A DNA stretch of 64,000 bases, taken from the NCBI GenBank assembly GCA_001940645.1, contig MDVS01000027.1, positions 1 to 64,000 on the forward strand. The letters run 5' to 3'. This document shows positions 18,324 through 26,462 of the stretch, in pieces (position 1 is the first letter of the stretch; each line of letters opens with the position of its first letter). The stretch is from Candidatus Heimdallarchaeota archaeon LC_3 (GTDB taxonomy: Archaea; Asgardarchaeota; Heimdallarchaeia; Hodarchaeales; LC-3). The notes beneath the pieces were generated by a model. It was not told the DNA's origin. It searched no databases and worked only from the letters and a program-made list of their open reading frames with translations. The position numbers and the translations under genes were made by a program.

Positions 18324-18872
18324 TTATTTTAGAATCTTTGTAAAGGTTAATCCGATTTCTTGTTGGTCTTTATAATCGTTGGAATACCGTGTTAAATCGA
18401 ATCCAGTGAATTCAAATCCATTTTTTCTATAAAATATGATTGCTTGGTGATTACAACTTTGCACTTCTAAAGTTAGGGCCCTTTTGTTCCAATTTCTTGA
18501 TCTAATTTCAGCTTTTTCAACCAATAATGAGCCTATTCCTCTACGTTGATAATCCGGAGAAATAAATAAATCATAAATTTTACTTGTATTATTCCAATCT
18601 ACTTTTCCTATACACATCCATCCTATCTGTTTATTAATATCCTCATCAAATACGATGTAATATTCTGCTGGTTCTTTATGAGGAGAAACAAGTTCTTCGT
18701 AGGTATCAACAATAAACGGTTTAGATAACGGTTGTAAACTCCAAATGAAGTTCCAACCGTAATTATCAGGTTTAATTTGAACTTGAATATCATAAAAATG
18801 GGTAGCACGGTAATAAAAATGACCCTTAATTGAATTATTAACTTTATTTGGAAGTATGCTTTTAATTATCAT
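18324..18872 (-). CDS. GNAT-family N-acetyltransferase
   Basis: The 182-aa protein's second half carries the GNAT acetyl-CoA site: SPDYQRRGIGSLLVEKAE (about residues 126-143), fitting R/Q-x-x-G-x-G/A, then TLEVQSCNHQAIIFYRKNGFEFTG, the usual motif B. The first half is less typical and may bind the substrate. It would transfer acetyl from acetyl-CoA to an amine; whether that is a protein N-terminus or a small molecule cannot be told. It stands between unrelated genes. Confidence 0.85.
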   Translation of the reverse strand: MIIKSILPNKVNNSIKGHFYYRATHFYDIQVQIKPDNYGWNFIWSLQPLSKPFIVDTYEELVSPHKEPAEYYIVFDEDINKQIGWMCIGKVDWNNTSKIYDLFISPDYQRRGIGSLLVEKAEIRSRNWNKRALTLEVQSCNHQAIIFYRKNGFEFTGFDLTRYSNDYKDQQEIGLTFTKILK

Positions 18873-19051
18873 ATTAAAACCTTGACATTAAAATTCAACA
18901 ATAATTTGAGTAAAATAATGAATATTATTGTATTTTCATATTAAATAACTCTCATTTAGGTAAGCCTACATGAAAAACTAATATAATTAAAAATATTTGA
19001 TAATTGAAGCTTTTTGAAAAGATGGAAGCGTCAATAATTAAAGGTGATGAA

Positions 19052-19482
19052 ATGAAAATAAGTGAAGAAACTTGGAAATTTTATCAAACTCATTTAAGAT
19101 ATATGACGAAGAAATGAAGATGTTTAAAGAGAATCCAAGGAATGAGGAAATATTAACAAGAGCTCCCGAGTTAATGAATAAAACAATAATTGCAGAAGTT
19201 GTGAAGGCTCATGGATGCAATAGTGAACATAAAATCGGAGACAAATTTGTTTTTGATGGTGCAGGTAACCTTATAACGAAGCTTTGTCCGAAGAAAAGTT
19301 GTATTTACGCTTTGAGTTCGCTATCTATTGGAATTTTTGCTTCCAATGAATTGTTTTATGCAGGTGTAGATCCTAATGAAATGAGATTTAAACGTGTAGG
19401 CTGTTTTGATGTCGGAGTCAATTGTGGTGGTTGGGGTCGTATAATTATGGAATTACATGTAGAGGATCGTCAGAAGAAATAA
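19052..19482 (+). CDS. TIGR04076-like small protein (apparent frameshift near start)
   Basis: From 19072 one frame reads 136 aa, including GCNSEHKIGDKFVFDGAG, CPKKSC and a CGGW(G)R-type tail, like the TIGR04076 family. Upstream, ATG 19052 with AAGGTGA starts MKISEETWKFYQTHLRY, the N-terminus I expect for this family, but it runs into a stop. The two frames join at about 19100 (HLRY | DEEMKMFKENPRN) if one base is added. So the gene most likely spans 19052-19482 with a one-base deletion, real or from assembly. The Cys/His pairs could bind metal. Function unknown. Confidence 0.65.
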
Positions 19483-19562
19483 ACAGCAGAGAATCCGTAT
19501 CTACTGTTATATTTCACAAATTATTAGACATTTTTTCCTGATTACAATAATTAATTTTAGAA

Positions 19563-20429
19563 ATGTGTTTTTTCATGAATTCAGATCTTAATATTCCATA
19601 TTTTGACGATTCTATTAAAATCGAGACAAACAACTCTTCTATTGATATTAAATGGAAATTTCATCCAAGATTTAAACAAGAAATTATGTTATATGTCCCT
19701 TCAATCTTCTGGAATTTATCTAAGGAAACTTTGACAACTGTTTTTAATGAATTAACAAAGAAATTTTCAGAAACTTCTAGATCTTGGCTTGTATTCATTT
19801 TAAAAGAGGAAGTCTATAATTCATCTTTAATAAATACTTTAAATCACTGTGGTGTTGTGCATTATATTACTGAACTTAATTCAGAATTGAATTTACAGAA
19901 ATTTTCCCATAAGGAAGTAATAACTAAAGAATTTTCAATTGAACAGCTTATCCAAGGTAAATGGAAAAATGAAATTGATAATGAAAATTCTAGGATATGG
20001 CATTCTCTTTGGAATCTCGAAAAAATTACATCTGATGATATACCAGATAGAGAGGGATTTAAGCACGAAGCACTACAAGAATTTTATAGTAGATTCCAAT
20101 CAGGAGAAAGTTCTATTGAAACTATCTTTATTGCTATTAAAAACAACATTATCATAGGTTTAACCTATTGTTGGTTTGATAATGATATTCCTAACATTTA
20201 TTTCACTGGGGTATTAAAAGAATATAGAGGATTAGGGATTGGTACTCTACTGAAATCAAATATGACAGATTTCCTAAAATCTCTAAAGTATTTAACTCTT
20301 AGAACAAATAATAAAGAGAATAATTCTTCTATATTATTAACAAATTACAAATTAGGTTTCAAAATTATATACAAAACCTATTTATACAGGTTACAGCTTA
20401 AAACAGCAATTAAAAAGAAAAATGACTAG
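19563..20429 (+). CDS. GNAT-family acetyltransferase, two-part
   Basis: The 288-aa protein's C-terminal half is a GNAT domain: IYFTGVLKEYRGLGIGTLLK (about residues 215-234) is the acetyl-CoA binding motif, followed by LRTNNKENNSSILLTNYKLGF. The N-terminal 130 residues look like a degenerate GNAT repeat or substrate domain, as seen in tandem GNATs. A second Met four codons in (ATG 19575) is an equally good start. The substrate is unknown. Confidence 0.8.
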   Translation: MCFFMNSDLNIPYFDDSIKIETNNSSIDIKWKFHPRFKQEIMLYVPSIFWNLSKETLTTVFNELTKKFSETSRSWLVFILKEEVYNSSLINTLNHCGVVHYITELNSELNLQKFSHKEVITKEFSIEQLIQGKWKNEIDNENSRIWHSLWNLEKITSDDIPDREGFKHEALQEFYSRFQSGESSIETIFIAIKNNIIIGLTYCWFDNDIPNIYFTGVLKEYRGLGIGTLLKSNMTDFLKSLKYLTLRTNNKENNSSILLTNYKLGFKIIYKTYLYRLQLKTAIKKKND

Positions 20430-20495
20430 GATTTATTAGAAAAACCCTAGATCAGACTACATATGGCTCAAGTAAACAAGAGTGAAAATCTATTA

Positions 20496-21371
20496 TCAAA
20501 TTGTTTGACACCCAAACACCAAGGAATGACTTTCATCGTTAAAAAATTTGACTTTGTAACCGTTTTCAGTGATTATTTTTTCTATTTGATTCTTTTGTGG
20601 TACAAAATGTTCTAATCGGTAGATATACTTTTTATGAATTGAATAATACTCAAAAAATCGATAATATATTAAATAGGTTACTGTTTCTATTCCATAAGGT
20701 CCTTCTGTTTCTGTAAATCGAAAGGCTTCAAGTAATATAGGTTTTTTTTCTTCTTCTACTAATAATTCACCTGAATATTTTCCTTTCCTTCGTTCCTCTT
20801 TGGTTCGGTTTTGTGGAATCTTATATGACGTGAAGATAAACAGACCATCTTCTGAGAGATAATTTTTCACAGTTCTGAAAAGTAAATCTAATTTCGAATG
20901 AAAACTTGGAAAGGTGTTCATGGGGAGAACAATAACATCAAATTTTCTCTTTCGAAATTGTTTTGATCTAAAAAAATTCTCATAATAAATTTCTACGTCC
21001 GATAGACTTGGTTGCTGTTTTTTAAATAGTAAAAAGTAAGATTCCATATGTTTACAGCGTTCTATTCCAAATAATTTAGTTGACAGCTTCTTCCTTTGTC
21101 TTTCCTTATCCAATTTTTTTAATATTCTTCCATAACCAGTACCGATTTCTAACACGGATGTAGGACTTGTTTCAAAGACTAAATCAATTTCAGGATCCGA
21201 TCTATTCTCATGCTGGTATCTACGACGCCAAAACACATCAGCCCATTCTTTTGTTTCTCCATGATTCAATAAAACATTTTCTACTGAGTCATCAGGGTGT
21301 AAAATTTTTTTTGATTTAAGAATATTAACTTCTTTTAATATTTTCTCTGCCATATAATCTGATTTAGTCAA
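20496..21371 (-). CDS. SAM-dependent methyltransferase
   Basis: A class I methyltransferase: SVLEIGTGYGRILKKL is motif I, FGIERCKHM motif II, and FDVIVLPMNTF motif IV, then YLSEDGLFIFTSY as motif VI. I place the start at TTG 21371 because GAGGTG stands 6 nt before it; the upstream extension to 21494 (MGKYFSFFEQ...) looks non-coding. This gives 291 aa. A long insert after motif VI (RTKEERRKGKYSGEL...) is probably the substrate region. No neighbour suggests a substrate. Confidence 0.75.
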   Translation of the reverse strand: MTKSDYMAEKILKEVNILKSKKILHPDDSVENVLLNHGETKEWADVFWRRRYQHENRSDPEIDLVFETSPTSVLEIGTGYGRILKKLDKERQRKKLSTKLFGIERCKHMESYFLLFKKQQPSLSDVEIYYENFFRSKQFRKRKFDVIVLPMNTFPSFHSKLDLLFRTVKNYLSEDGLFIFTSYKIPQNRTKEERRKGKYSGELLVEEEKKPILLEAFRFTETEGPYGIETVTYLIYYRFFEYYSIHKKYIYRLEHFVPQKNQIEKIITENGYKVKFFNDESHSLVFGCQTI

Positions 21372-21734
21372 AATATTCACCTCTTTAACTAAAGTTAACT
21401 TTACTCTAGTCCTAAACCGAATTGAAGAGATTAATGTATATAAAATATTAGAATATAAGCTTATTTGCTCAAAAAAAGAAAAATACTTCCCCAATTATAT
21501 AATGGAGTGATAATTTTTAAATGTTTCTGCTTAAATTTATGCTGATTTTATTAATAATTTTGGGGAAATTTCAATCCAATCTAATTTTTTATCCGTGAAT
21601 TAAGAGATTTGTATATTACCCATCTATATTTTTCGATTGTAAATCCCAATTTCCTATATAAGCTTATATTATTCTTTTTTTCCTTTATTACATGTAATTT
21701 TACTTGTAAAATAGTTTAACAGTTTTTGTTATTA

Positions 21735-22508
21735 TTATGAAATAAATAACAGAATAAAATAATTTTGTGCCAACACTGTAATTAAACTTTTTTCCCAAGT
21801 CCAACAATCATATGAAAGAATAATTATCCACGTTATGACATAAAATACTTGAAAAACTAGTGAAAGTAATTGATAGAAAAATTTTTCTTGAAAAATGACA
21901 AACGAATTAATAATTATTATGCAAACTAAATAAAAATTGTAATACATAATAAATAGACCTAATGAAGAGATTTTTAATTCAGATTTACTAAAGTAATAGA
22001 TTAATAAGAATATAGAAATTGAAATACCAATCCAAAGTATTGTTAGGATCTGAAATCCTAATTGGGCAACTTTGAAAGGAATAAAGCTGAAAAACACAAT
22101 ATTTTGTGGAATAATTAGAAAAATAACAATAAATATCACAAATCCGATGGCATTAGTATAATAAAATGGTTTGGGAAGGGAAAACAGTTTTGAATAATAC
22201 CTTTTTTTGATAACTGTTTCATTTTCTAACTGATCCAAATCATCAGAATTTGTTTTTCCATACAAGAAGTCTAGAGATTTCCTTCCTTCATCTGTTAGGA
22301 AATATTGTTTATTGGTATCTTGGGTAATTAATCCCTGTAATATTTTTAGATGATGATACAATGTTCCAGTTGCAACATTAAACTGAATTTTTAATTTCTT
22401 ATAACTTACTGTTACCTCTTTTTCAATGAATAGAAGTAAATCTCGTCTTAACGGATGTGCAAGTATTTCTAATAATGTTGAATTAATATTATCTGCACTG
22501 GATGGTAT
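21735..22508 (-). CDS. Winged-helix regulator fused to membrane helices, probable AUA start
   Basis: An N-terminal ArsR-like winged helix (LLEILAHPLRRDLLLF, ATGTLYHHLKILQGLI, YFLTDEGRKSLDFL) is followed by about five membrane helices. The frame containing the DNA-binding helices runs 49 codons above the first TTG (22361) and has no ATG, GTG or TTG; GAGGT (22516-22520) precedes an AUA (22508-22506) by 7 nt, so I place the start there (257 aa). Membrane-tethered ArsR-type regulators are common in archaea, and a role in membrane or surface stress is a guess. Confidence 0.7.
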   Translation of the reverse strand: MPSSADNINSTLLEILAHPLRRDLLLFIEKEVTVSYKKLKIQFNVATGTLYHHLKILQGLITQDTNKQYFLTDEGRKSLDFLYGKTNSDDLDQLENETVIKKRYYSKLFSLPKPFYYTNAIGFVIFIVIFLIIPQNIVFFSFIPFKVAQLGFQILTILWIGISISIFLLIYYFSKSELKISSLGLFIMYYNFYLVCIIIINSFVIFQEKFFYQLLSLVFQVFYVITWIIILSYDCWTWEKSLITVLAQNYFILLFIS

Positions 22509-22514
22509 AAATAT

Positions 22515-22520
22515 AACCTC
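22515..22520 (-). promoter_or_regulatory. Shine-Dalgarno pointing to an AUA start
   Basis: GAGGTT lies about 7 nt before the AUA at 22508. The HTH-encoding frame upstream of 22361 offers no usual start codon, so this site decides the start. Confidence 0.45.
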
Positions 22521-22627
22521 AAAATAAGTGATCGAAGTTCTGACGTTGTTGAATAAGAAAAATGGAAATTTTAATTATTTAAATTTTTGTTTCTAAAAGA
22601 AAAAAAGGAAAATATTGAAAATATTCA

Positions 22628-23692
22628 TTATAGTCTTTTTCTTGAAACGAAATAAATTCCAATTGCTGCTAATCCTACAAAAGTGGTGAGAAAAAACAGT
22701 CCTGATTTCGAGATCAATAATTCTACAAATTCATTGATTGTACTCGCCAGGGTTCCTACTTCTTCATCGCCTATACCAATGTTTGGATCATGCAGCAGAT
22801 AATCGCCAAAATATGGATAGTTAAGGAAAATTTCTGCCGACTTAAGTTGTCTTTGAAATTCTATTTGTGTTGTTACATCAATGGATCCATCGACAGAGCC
22901 TGCGTAAGCTATTGAAGCACTAGAGAAATATCCTGCGATTTTGCCTTCATTATTGCGTAAAAATAAACCTTCCTCATTTGTTCTATTAATTATATTTTGA
23001 TCTGTCTTATACAAACGCTCTATGTTTCGTTCACGAGCATCATTAAATTTGGATAAGAAAGATAAGTGAAAAGCTAATCTATCTGTGCTGGAATTCCAAG
23101 GCCAATTAACTATTTCTATATCAAACTTCAAATATTTTGTTTCACGATTTAAATAATTGGTTAAATTTATTATTGTTTCTTCAAATCCAGGAAGACGAAT
23201 ATTTGAGGAGTAAAATGAGAAAGTTACAGTAGTTTCGTTTGCAGCCTCTCTAGTAAATGTCCAATCTACATTTCCTTGTAACTGAATATGAAAAACAGTT
23301 TCATTTGGTTGAAATTGACCATCTCCGTTTGTATCATCATATTCTATTATACTCATAATCTTTAATAGATATGCTGAATAATTGTCTAATCCATACCAAC
23401 GATAAAACGGCACATTACCTGCTGTATCTACCATAAAGTACGAATGTCTATTCCTCATCTCAGTTCTATTTTCTGAGATAGAATGGTTCATTATAATATC
23501 ATCTGGTAGTGGAGAATCATATCTAGGGGAGTTTGGCATCATACCAGAACTAGGTCGTCGTTGATCAAAAGTGTAAGTCTGATCAAAACTATTTTCAATC
23601 GCTGATACTGGAAAAATTCCTCCAACTAATAAAAGAAAAAGTAGGGGAACTAATATTAGAGGTATTTTGTTAATAATTTTCATGTTATTCAA
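22628..23692 (-). CDS. Secreted, C-terminally anchored protein
   Basis: The 354-aa protein has a signal peptide (LILVPLLFLLLVGGIFPVSA), an ectodomain with strand-rich sequence (NVDWTFTREAANETTVTFSF) and sequons, and a C-terminal helix (about 333-350) ending SRKRL. The segment DDTNGDGQFQPNE (about residues 117-129) matches a calcium-binding loop like those of dockerin-type or EF-hand-like repeats. It is probably a surface protein with Ca-stabilised domains. Related genes at 569, 16669 and 24231 share the layout. Function unknown. Confidence 0.7.
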   Translation of the reverse strand: MNNMKIINKIPLILVPLLFLLLVGGIFPVSAIENSFDQTYTFDQRRPSSGMMPNSPRYDSPLPDDIIMNHSISENRTEMRNRHSYFMVDTAGNVPFYRWYGLDNYSAYLLKIMSIIEYDDTNGDGQFQPNETVFHIQLQGNVDWTFTREAANETTVTFSFYSSNIRLPGFEETIINLTNYLNRETKYLKFDIEIVNWPWNSSTDRLAFHLSFLSKFNDARERNIERLYKTDQNIINRTNEEGLFLRNNEGKIAGYFSSASIAYAGSVDGSIDVTTQIEFQRQLKSAEIFLNYPYFGDYLLHDPNIGIGDEEVGTLASTINEFVELLISKSGLFFLTTFVGLAAIGIYFVSRKRL

Positions 23693-24230
23693 TATTATTG
23701 AAAAATTTCTAATATATATAATTTTAGTTCGTCTTCACTAGAGCTTTGAAATTTGTATCGATTTTTACATATTAAGACTAATAACGTACTTATAATTTGC
23801 TTCACCGTTGTACCAAAAATCTTTAATGTAGTAGCTGACAGAGAATCATTTAAATAACTTATTTTAATCATTATCTATGAAAGAAAAGCAATTAGTATTC
23901 ATAGACGGTGAATGATCCAAGAAAATCTAATATGTTCATGCTTTTGTTTTCATGTTATTTACCTAACCACTATGATAAAATTCGTCTTTCCGGTGATGTA
24001 CTGCATGTCATTGTTGTTGAAGAGGCTCAAAAGAATTAAAACAAAAGTATTCGTTGCTTAAAACTATCTAGATAAATCCATTTGTAGAGTTGAAGATAAT
24101 TTTTCAAGAGCTTTTTTGATTACAGCAATAATGAGAGGAATCTTACTTTGGATATGAATGATCTTACTTATTTTTTCTTACTTTAGATTAAAGGATTAAA
24201 TGAATAAAAGTTTGCAAAATAAATTTCGGT
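23693..24230. other. Intergenic region, 538 nt
   Basis: Mostly AT-rich, between two leftward secreted-protein genes. It contains the broken coding scrap at 23877-24039; otherwise nothing is supported. Confidence 0.4.
23877..24039 (+). pseudogene. Broken coding scrap, possibly transposase-derived
   Basis: ATG 23877 starts MKEKQLVFIDGE and stops at once. Shifting frame gives an ordinary-looking protein end (LPNHYDKIRLSGDVLHVIVV, then EEAQKN and TAA at 24037-24039). Balanced codons in a region otherwise poor in coding signal suggest a relic. Transposases often carry an 'xxVxIDG' strand, but the assignment is weak. Confidence 0.3.
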
Positions 24231-25376
24231 TTATTCTCTTTTCTTTCCTTTTTTCAGACCCAATTTCATTATTGGTAAGAATATTAATGCTAATACCATG
24301 ATATCCGTTGAAAACTCTACTTCTTGGTGAGTTTTGTAATAAGCATGAATAAAGTAATTATCTGTAGGAATAACAAAATTCACATCAATAAAGGATTGGT
24401 TACTTATTACTTGATTCATATTAGACAAGTTAACGGTCGCAATAAAAGTTTCTGACACAGGATTATCGTTAATTATTCTTTCATTCTTATGTAAAATTGT
24501 TATTTCATTTTTTTCCAGGTTTATGCTTAGTGGTTGGAAATACGTAAAATCTTTGCTAGAAAACTGAACTTCCTCGTGGGTCATTAAATTATAAATATAA
24601 CTTATAGGATCTTTGGAGTTTTCAACATAGTTTTTATATAGGACTCCAAAAGTAACATCTTGTGAGTTTATAATCCTTGCATGGAAATCAAATAATTCAA
24701 TTCCTGGATTGAAGGTCAGAGTTTGTGTTTCATTTGTTTCAAAATCTACATAATACCAAGTATAAAAGAAATTGGTTTCATTTGATTTATAGACATAGGT
24801 TGAAAATGCTGAGAAATAGTCAGAGGAACTTGAAGTTTTCAAACTGTTTATTCTGATCTGTGATTTATTGACCTGATGTTTATAAGTCTCAATTATAAAT
24901 GTGCTCTGAACATCAATTATATTATTTATTGATATATTAACTTGATAATCAACTATTCCAGATGTTGTATAAAGTATACGATGAATAGGATAAGTAAGTT
25001 CCCCATTCTGTTCATTTAAGTCTATTCGCCATTGATTATCGAACTGGTTAGTATCTAATGATGAATTTATTAAAGGAACTGTAGTTTCAATTATATTTTC
25101 GTTCCTTATATCAAAAATTTTGTACTCTGATGACGAGGTTTTAAACAAATAGTATGAATTGTTTAGTTTCATATTAAAATTTGATAATTCACATGTTCCA
25201 CCGATATTAACATGAGTAAAACTTGTTTTATACACAAGATCCAAGGAAGAAGTATCATAGAATTCAATAAATCCTGTAAATGAAACAGGTCCTGCAAATG
25301 AACAAGCTGCTACCGGTTGAGATGAAAAGAAAATAAGAAAGAACCCAAGAATTATAATTAATTTTTTTATCGTCAT
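24231..25376 (-). CDS. Secreted, C-terminally anchored protein
   Basis: The 381-aa product has a signal peptide ending at PVAAC, where VAAC fits an archaeal lipobox, so it may be a lipoprotein. A strand-rich ectodomain with sequons follows, with one C-terminal helix (about 356-372) and the tail KKGKKRE. The mature start (ACSFAGPVSFTG) resembles that of the 16669 protein. It has no recognisable enzymatic motif. It probably belongs to a locally expanded set of surface proteins. Confidence 0.65.
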   Translation of the reverse strand: MTIKKLIIILGFFLIFFSSQPVAACSFAGPVSFTGFIEFYDTSSLDLVYKTSFTHVNIGGTCELSNFNMKLNNSYYLFKTSSSEYKIFDIRNENIIETTVPLINSSLDTNQFDNQWRIDLNEQNGELTYPIHRILYTTSGIVDYQVNISINNIIDVQSTFIIETYKHQVNKSQIRINSLKTSSSSDYFSAFSTYVYKSNETNFFYTWYYVDFETNETQTLTFNPGIELFDFHARIINSQDVTFGVLYKNYVENSKDPISYIYNLMTHEEVQFSSKDFTYFQPLSINLEKNEITILHKNERIINDNPVSETFIATVNLSNMNQVISNQSFIDVNFVIPTDNYFIHAYYKTHQEVEFSTDIMVLALIFLPIMKLGLKKGKKRE

Positions 25377-25696
25377 TGTGTTACCTCAAAAAATAAAAAT
25401 AAAAAATAACCATAATTTGATGCTTTTTTTCTTTAATATATTTTGACAATTAGGAAGTGAATTCAATCAATTTCAGGATTTTAATTATTTAAGAATAATT
25501 ATTTTTTTTAATAACCTCAATTTAGGGTTACTGGAAATAATCAAGTCATTATTTTCTAAATATATAAAAAAAATAACTAAATTTTTAAGATTTTAAGAGA
25601 CTTCCTCTAACATTAGGTTTAAAAGTAAATGAAACCCAATAACTTGGATAATATTTCTTATTAGTTTGATAATTTCAAAATTTCAAGGGAATTTGA
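25377..25696. other. Intergenic region, 320 nt
   Basis: Very AT-rich space between divergently transcribed genes (24231 leftward, 25697 rightward). It should hold both promoters; no specific element can be picked out. Confidence 0.4.
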
Positions 25697-26026
25697 ATGA
25701 ATAAATCAGAACGATTTTATTTTATTTTCGAGTGGTTGTCCTTATTTTACCTTTTTGTTGCTTTATTTATTGGGTTTTATTTTTTATTTGAAAATATTTC
25801 CACATTTAGTAATTCAGAAAGAATATTTTCTGCTTTAATGTTTTTAATCATATCTGGAACTATTTGGCTACCTTTATACATTTTGGCTTTGTTTTTTGAA
25901 ACAATACCTATAGGAACCTTTATTTCAATTTTGTGGTTATTAATTATTATTTTCTTGATTACTTTTGAATTTACAAGTATTCTCAGAACAGAAAAAGAAA
26001 AAATATTAGATAGTTTCAGTGTTTGA
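25697..26026 (+). CDS. Small membrane protein, unknown
   Basis: The 109-aa protein has three membrane helices (about residues 10-30, 43-63 and 70-92) and a short charged C-terminus (RTEKEKILDSFSV). ATG follows AAGGGAATTTGA, a weak Shine-Dalgarno. The next gene overlaps its end by 8 nt, so the two are probably expressed together, ahead of the ABC exporter operon. No family is recognised. Confidence 0.55.
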   Translation: MNKSERFYFIFEWLSLFYLFVALFIGFYFLFENISTFSNSERIFSALMFLIISGTIWLPLYILALFFETIPIGTFISILWLLIIIFLITFEFTSILRTEKEKILDSFSV

Positions 26027-26237
26027 CGTGAGTTTAGATCCTCAAAGAGAATTGGTGATTTTTCATATGAATAATCCAAATGAAAACAATGAATTACTTT
26101 TTAAACACAAAAAAAAGCAAAAACCTAATTTTCCTACTGATAATAGAATGAAATTGATAATATTTTTTTGTTTAGTAATGGTTTTAAGTTTTCTCTTTGC
26201 ATTATTACTAGCTTCTCCTCTTAGATTTTGGTTTTGA
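26019..26237 (+). CDS. Small single-helix membrane protein
   Basis: The frame (GTG 26019, or an ATG at 26067) encodes up to 72 aa: a polar, basic N-terminal part (KHKKKQKPNFPTDNR) and one C-terminal helix (MKLIIFFCLVMVLSFLFALL). It overlaps the previous small membrane gene. Such short tail-anchored proteins often partner with a transporter, and the ABC exporter begins 225 nt downstream, but that link is only positional. Confidence 0.4.
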   Translation: MFDVSLDPQRELVIFHMNNPNENNELLFKHKKKQKPNFPTDNRMKLIIFFCLVMVLSFLFALLLASPLRFWF

Positions 26238-26462
26238 TGCTTTAAAAGATCTATTTAAGAAATTTCAATTTGTTAAATAGCATTTTTATAATGAATTAGA
26301 AAAATGTCTTAATTATTATAATAAATGTTTTTTAATAATGAAATGAGTGAAAATTCTTTAGTTTTTGTTTTAAGTATTGAATCTTAGAATTGTCAATACC
26401 GCATTAGCTTATACTAAAAACTAATTATTTGGTCGATTAATTGCATCTTTGAGGATTTACTT